Source: Cunninghamella blakesleeana (Eukaryota; Mucoromycota; Mucoromycetes; Mucorales; Cunninghamellaceae). Taken from it: 64,000 nucleotides of DNA. The stretch covers positions 682,001 through 746,000 of the forward strand of contig JAFCIZ010000005.1 of the NCBI GenBank assembly GCA_017871115.1. Direction: 5' to 3'. Of the stretch, positions 59,950 to 64,000 are shown piece by piece. Numbering within the stretch: the stretch's first letter is position 1; the number at the start of each line of letters is the position of its first letter. The position numbers were made by a program, and so were the translations under genes. Below the pieces are notes generated by a model. That model saw nothing but the letters and a program-made list of their open reading frames with translations. It ran no database searches and was not told the DNA's origin.

Positions 59950-61040
59950 ATTTTTTTTTTTAAAAAAAAATATATAAATGCTTTATTCCCTCTATACTAC
60001 CTGTCAAAAAAAAAAACACTATTTAATATATGTATCATAGAAACCCTCTTTTGCACACTCTATTTTTTTATTTTTACTTTTTTCCTTTTTGATTATATAT
60101 ACAAAAAAAAACCATTCTTCACTATACAAAATAAATCATCATTATATAATTATTTATTTTACTTGCTGTTAATATTAATATTTATTATTATTTTCTAATT
60201 GCTCATTATATCTCATTTTATTATTTGGAAACTTAAAAAAAGAAAAACTGGTTTTGGATTGAAAAATAATTAATAACAAATATCAATAGAGTAATATATG
60301 ATAAATATATAAAACAACATGAATCCATAGCTGATGGCAACAAATAAAGCAACACTGATACATCTATTACTACAAATGGAATAATATGAATCAATATGAT
60401 GTCAAAATAATAGCAATATAAATTGTAAAACAATATTAGAAAATGAAGCTAAAAATTATAAATATGAACTAATTATTAACAAGGTAACCCCCCTACTCTT
60501 ATTTATTCTTATAATTTTATCATTCTTCTTTTTTCTTATATAGTTATAGAAACAAGTAGTTATTGAGTGAAGAGGTGTAAAAAGCTATATTCTCATATAA
60601 AAATACTTAATTTAAATCCTAAAAATAAAAGGTGATTTTTATTTATTTATCATAATTGGATTAAAATATTCGTGTGATTTTAAGGTTACAAAAAGACAAG
60701 GGAATGCACCAGGAAAAAAAAGCAAAAAAAAGTATGTGTAAATGTGGTCAATGCTCAGTTTTTTATTTATTTATTATTATTTCTAGGGTTATCCGAAACT
60801 TTATAATTTAAGGATTCCCCAATTTTTTCTTCTAGAATAAAAAAAGAAAAAAGATGGAAATGTTGTCAATTTGATCACCAGTGAAAGCAGCTGGGCCTGG
60901 GTACCTGGTTAAATACTTAATTGTATATTTTTTTAACAAGATGAAATAAAATAAGTCAAGTATTCAACAACTTCAAATAGATAAACGATACATATAAAAA
61001 AATATTAGAGTGCAAAAAAAAAGTATAAAAGAAAAAGAAA
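59950..61040. other. intergenic, no gene seen
   Basis: AT-rich spacer. A minus-strand frame at 60233-60433 is hydrophobic and probably spurious. A mixed-composition patch at about 60880-60915 (AGCAGCTGGGCCTGGGTACC) is the only GC-rich spot and could be a regulatory site. Confidence 0.45.
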
Positions 61041-61136
61041 ATGAATGGTTCAATTTTTTTCTCTTTTTCCTTATCAATTTTATTCTATATTATTTTTGAT
61101 ACAGTATTTTCTCTACTCTCTATATTCTTTTTCAAT

Positions 61137-62260
61137 ATGTCTGAAAAACAAATCTGCGTTATTACCAATGGTGATTCTCTTATGGGGTATGCCTTAGCTT
61201 ACTGTTTATTGGAACAACATCAACATGGAGGAAGCGGTGAAAATGTTCAACTTCGTGTCTTATGTAAAAGCAAGGAAGGGCTGGATGAGTTATCTAAAAT
61301 GGGTGCTGATATTTGTCAAGTGGATTATAACCGTGAAGAGCAAGTTCGTGAATGCTTTAAGAATGTAAAATCTGGTATCGTGATTCCTGAGCATGATAGT
61401 GAGTTGGCTAAAAAAGGCGAAAATGTTTTTAAATCTGCTAAAAATGAAAACGTTGAACATTTATGTATGATATCTTTGTAAGTGGATTTATATATATGAA
61501 ATAAATAAATAAATAAATAGATCAATTTATTCATCATCATTTTTTCTTCCTTTTTTTCTTTCCATTTAGAATTGGTGTTGATAAACTTCAACAAGACAGC
61601 GAATTTGAATACTTGAATCAATATTGTGAATTAGAAAAAAAGCATCGTGAAATGTTTGGTCATAATAAGGGTCCCATTATTCGCTGTTCCATGGTCGATC
61701 AATGGTTTTATTTATTGGCACCTATGATTGATAAAGGAGTTTTACGCTTACCTATCAAGAAGAATCAAAAATGGAGTATGGTAGATTTAAATGATATTGT
61801 CGAAGCCATTGTTAAGTTGGCTAATGGATCTCGTAAAGGAAATGTGTTATTTGGTGCCATTGGTAATGGTCGTAAAGAAATTTATCATTTTGCTCCTCAG
61901 AATGTTCATCAAATGGAAGAATTAGCTCATCATATTGGAGAAGGTTTAGGACGTAGAGAACTTCGTTACGAACAAATTGATAAGGAAGAAATCCGTAAAT
62001 GGTTTAAAGAAATGCGTAATGATAATCGTTTCAAAGAACGCCCTTCCAAACCTCACGGTGATGATAAACCTTATTATTTCCCTATTGGTCGTTATTTGAA
62101 TGATTGTATGATCGATATCCATCTTGAAATCTGGGAATTGGCCAATAAAGGTCGTATGGATATTTCTTCTAATGATTTAAAGGAACTCCTTGGTCGTGAA
62201 CCTTCTGGCATTTGTGATTACTTTAAAAATAACAGTAAACAATTCCGTGAATTCCGTTAA
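61137..62260 (+). CDS. NmrA-like NAD(P)-binding protein
   Basis: Two exons, 61137-61477 and 61570-62260, give 343 residues. The start at 61137 (MSEKQICVITNGDSLMGYAL) places a Rossmann beta strand and nucleotide-binding loop at the N-terminus. An in-frame ATG at 61041 would add 32 hydrophobic residues (IFFSFSLSILFYIIFDTVF) and is less likely unless the protein is membrane-anchored. The usual GxxGxxG loop is altered to GDSLMG. Later segments fit atypical short-chain dehydrogenase/NmrA folds (LRVLCKSKEGLDELSKMGAD, KGPIIRCSMVDQWFYLL, WSMVDLNDIVEAIVKLANG). No catalytic YxxxK is visible, so a sensor or redox-binding role is as likely as an enzyme. Confidence 0.75.
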
Positions 62261-63052
62261 AAAAAATGTTTTTGGTTATTTTTTAATCACCTCCTCCCCA
62301 TCGATTGTTTATGATAATGATTATTTTTAACCTTCAGTTGGTTTTATTTTTTTCTGGTTATATACATTTTGATTTCATTTTTTGATATTTCTATTTTTGG
62401 AGGTTTATAATAAAGATTTTTTATTTTAAAAATATTATATATAAAAAAAATATTATTATATACTATAATGATCATTGCCACGTGGGTCGACATATTTTTT
62501 TAAATGAACATGTAAAAAAAATTTTCTGCGCATTATTCTATAAGAAAAAAGAATTGCAACTCCGTTGACTTTTGTATCAAATAGGTAGATACAAGTTACT
62601 ATAGTAAAAGAATAATTAGTGTAAATAATACGTATAAAGTGAATGATTATAAAAATAAAACATATTTTTTTTTATTTATATTTATTTAGTTAACCTAAAC
62701 TATAATATACTAAGGAAACTTTTTTTTTTTGTCAAACAAAAATCTAAATGGAGAATACATAAAAGGAAACTATGATGTCAGTTTTTAAAAATTGATTCTA
62801 GATTCCTTATTTTTAAAATCTATATTCTAAAAAGTCACATATCACTCCCTTATAGTTTTCATTTTTTTTTTTTTCTCTTTTTCTTTTTCCTTTCTCTTTT
62901 TCTCCCCTCTAAGCTCCTCAAATTTATTTATTTCACTTTCCTTCCTCTCTTCCTCTTTTTCTCACTTTTTTTTTTTTTTCTTAAATACGTCATTTTTGAT
63001 CCTATTTTAAAAAAATATCATCATCATATAAATCAAACTATATTCATTAATA
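62261..63052. other. intergenic with long polypyrimidine promoter tract
   Basis: No gene. The segment 62860-62990 is almost entirely C and T (including TTTCTCCCCTCT and CCTTCCTCTCTTCCTC) and ends about 60 bp before the next ATG. Similar but shorter C/T tracts precede several genes here. Probably a promoter-architecture feature of this genome. Confidence 0.5.
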
Positions 63053-64000
63053 ATGAGTATTGCGTTTGAGTCACCTACTAGAAGATGTCAGAATACTGAA
63101 AGTTATTTTACACCTTTAAATGTACCAGCATCTATATTAACTCAACAATCTTCCAGTCCGACTCTTTTAGGCCATAATAGTAATAATAATAATAATAGTC
63201 ATAGTCTTAGTCATAATAATAATAATAATAGTAATAACGATAACTCTACTGAAGGTTCAACAACTCCTTTTTATACGGCACCAATAAATCCTTTAATACA
63301 TCAAGAATTCATTAATGCTATTAATCATCGCCACACTTCACAGCAAACTGTTTTTACTCCAACATTAGAAAGGAAACCAGTGTCATTTAGCGGAGCCTCT
63401 ATAGCTGAAAGAAGATTAGCAGCAAAGCAACAACAACAGCAACAACAGCAACCAATATCTTTTAATGGTGGGTCAATAGCTGAAAGAAGATTAGCAGCAA
63501 AACAACAACAGCAACAACAACAACAACAGCAGCAAGATATAATTAGTAAAAATAGTAACAATAGCGTTAAACCAAGTATAAATGGATTGAATCCTATATC
63601 ACCTTCTCAGTTAGCAGATTTATTATCACAAACTCATCAACAAGAACAAGCTGAACATAATGTTTTAATTTTGGATGTACGTTCCTTTGTACAGTTTTCC
63701 CATGCTCGTATTAAACACTCTATTAATGTCTCTATCCCAAACACTATATTAAAACGCCCTACTTTTACGATGGAAAAGATCTACGAAGCTGTTGTTGAAA
63801 CTGATAGACTAAAATTAAAACAATGGGCTCAGTATAAATCGATTGTGTTTTATGATCAATCCTCTACTGTGAATCAAGAACAATGTGCTACTACTTATCT
63901 CTCAAATAAAATGTTACAATCTGGTTTTAAAGGCTCTTCTTATTATCTTCAAGGTATTATATATATATATATGTATTTATATATATATATATATAAATAA
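63053..64000 (+). CDS. PTP2/PYP1-like tyrosine phosphatase, 5' part only
   Basis: Exon 1 runs from 63053 to about 63953 (donor GTATTA). The gene continues beyond the window, so the catalytic phosphatase domain is not seen. The N-terminal 170 residues are Asn- and Gln-rich and contain a tandem duplicate, PVSFSGASIAERRLAAK (residues 109-125) and PISFNGGSIAERRLAAK (134-150), each followed by a Gln run. Residues about 184-300 form a rhodanese-like/CH2 domain (NVLILDVRSFVQFSHARIKH, SINVSIPNTILKRPTFTMEK), as in fungal MAP-kinase phosphatases Ptp2/Ptp3 and Pyp1/Pyp2. The DxR start of the domain is intact, while the active-site Cys loop would lie near the missing exon. MAP-kinase dephosphorylation is inferred from the family. 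Confidence 0.8.
   Translation: MSIAFESPTRRCQNTESYFTPLNVPASILTQQSSSPTLLGHNSNNNNNSHSLSHNNNNNSNNDNSTEGSTTPFYTAPINPLIHQEFINAINHRHTSQQTVFTPTLERKPVSFSGASIAERRLAAKQQQQQQQQPISFNGGSIAERRLAAKQQQQQQQQQQQDIISKNSNNSVKPSINGLNPISPSQLADLLSQTHQQEQAEHNVLILDVRSFVQFSHARIKHSINVSIPNTILKRPTFTMEKIYEAVVETDRLKLKQWAQYKSIVFYDQSSTVNQEQCATTYLSNKMLQSGFKGSSYYLQGIIYIYMYLYIYIYK

Noticed and set aside
63325..63561. Poly-Cys minus-strand ORF
   Set aside because: Antisense of the Gln runs (CAA/CAG) in the PTP gene.

Overview
This is 64 kb of nuclear DNA from a very AT-rich, intron-rich fungus. Most genes are interrupted by short introns with GTAAGT-like donors and TAG acceptors, and the standard genetic code fits throughout. 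Asn/Gln tracts, ECL1-like and PTP2/PYP1-like proteins and a Tnp2-type transposase point to a fungus, most likely an early-diverging one (Mucoromycota is my best guess, an inference only). Two mitochondrial ribosomal proteins, a mitochondrial-looking EF-P and a malic enzyme argue against an organism that has lost its mitochondrial genome.

Layout. (1) 1-16.2 kb is accessory, repeat-rich DNA. It holds a T39 tract, a 21-bp minisatellite, a divergent pair made of a coiled-coil protein gene and a decayed Tnp2-family transposase gene, a broken Spt6-like gene fragment (S1 plus tandem SH2), hairpins, and copy A of a long repeat with a GC-richer conserved core. (2) 16.2-42.2 kb is ordinary gene space: TFIIB, a GH35 beta-galactosidase, a PTR2-type peptide transporter, a Dbp7-like DEAD-box helicase, a small ECL1-like zinc protein, a small single-zinc-finger protein, NAC beta, NAD-malic enzyme, a secreted charged/Ser-Thr-rich protein, and a PP4 regulatory subunit 2 homologue. 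(3) 42.3-48.1 kb is a second repeat island. It carries copy B of the long repeat (inverted relative to A), a partial copy C, and a diverged direct repeat pair (D1/D2). (4) 48.1-64 kb is gene space again: a CBS-PB1 membrane protein, uS11m, EF-P, SmB, uS8m, an NmrA/Rossmann protein, and the 5' part of a PTP2/PYP1-like tyrosine phosphatase that runs off the window.

The genes are mostly unrelated housekeeping functions without operon logic. The one loose theme is uS11m, EF-P and uS8m, three organellar translation genes within about 6 kb.

Best candidates for something undescribed: the 226-bp conserved, hairpin-forming core shared by repeats A and B (a possible structured RNA or SINE-like unit); the EF-P whose loop-tip residue is Arg in an SGRGGA context; and the Spt6 S1-SH2 fragment next to the transposon. 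Exon boundaries were placed by hand from reading-frame continuity and splice consensus.
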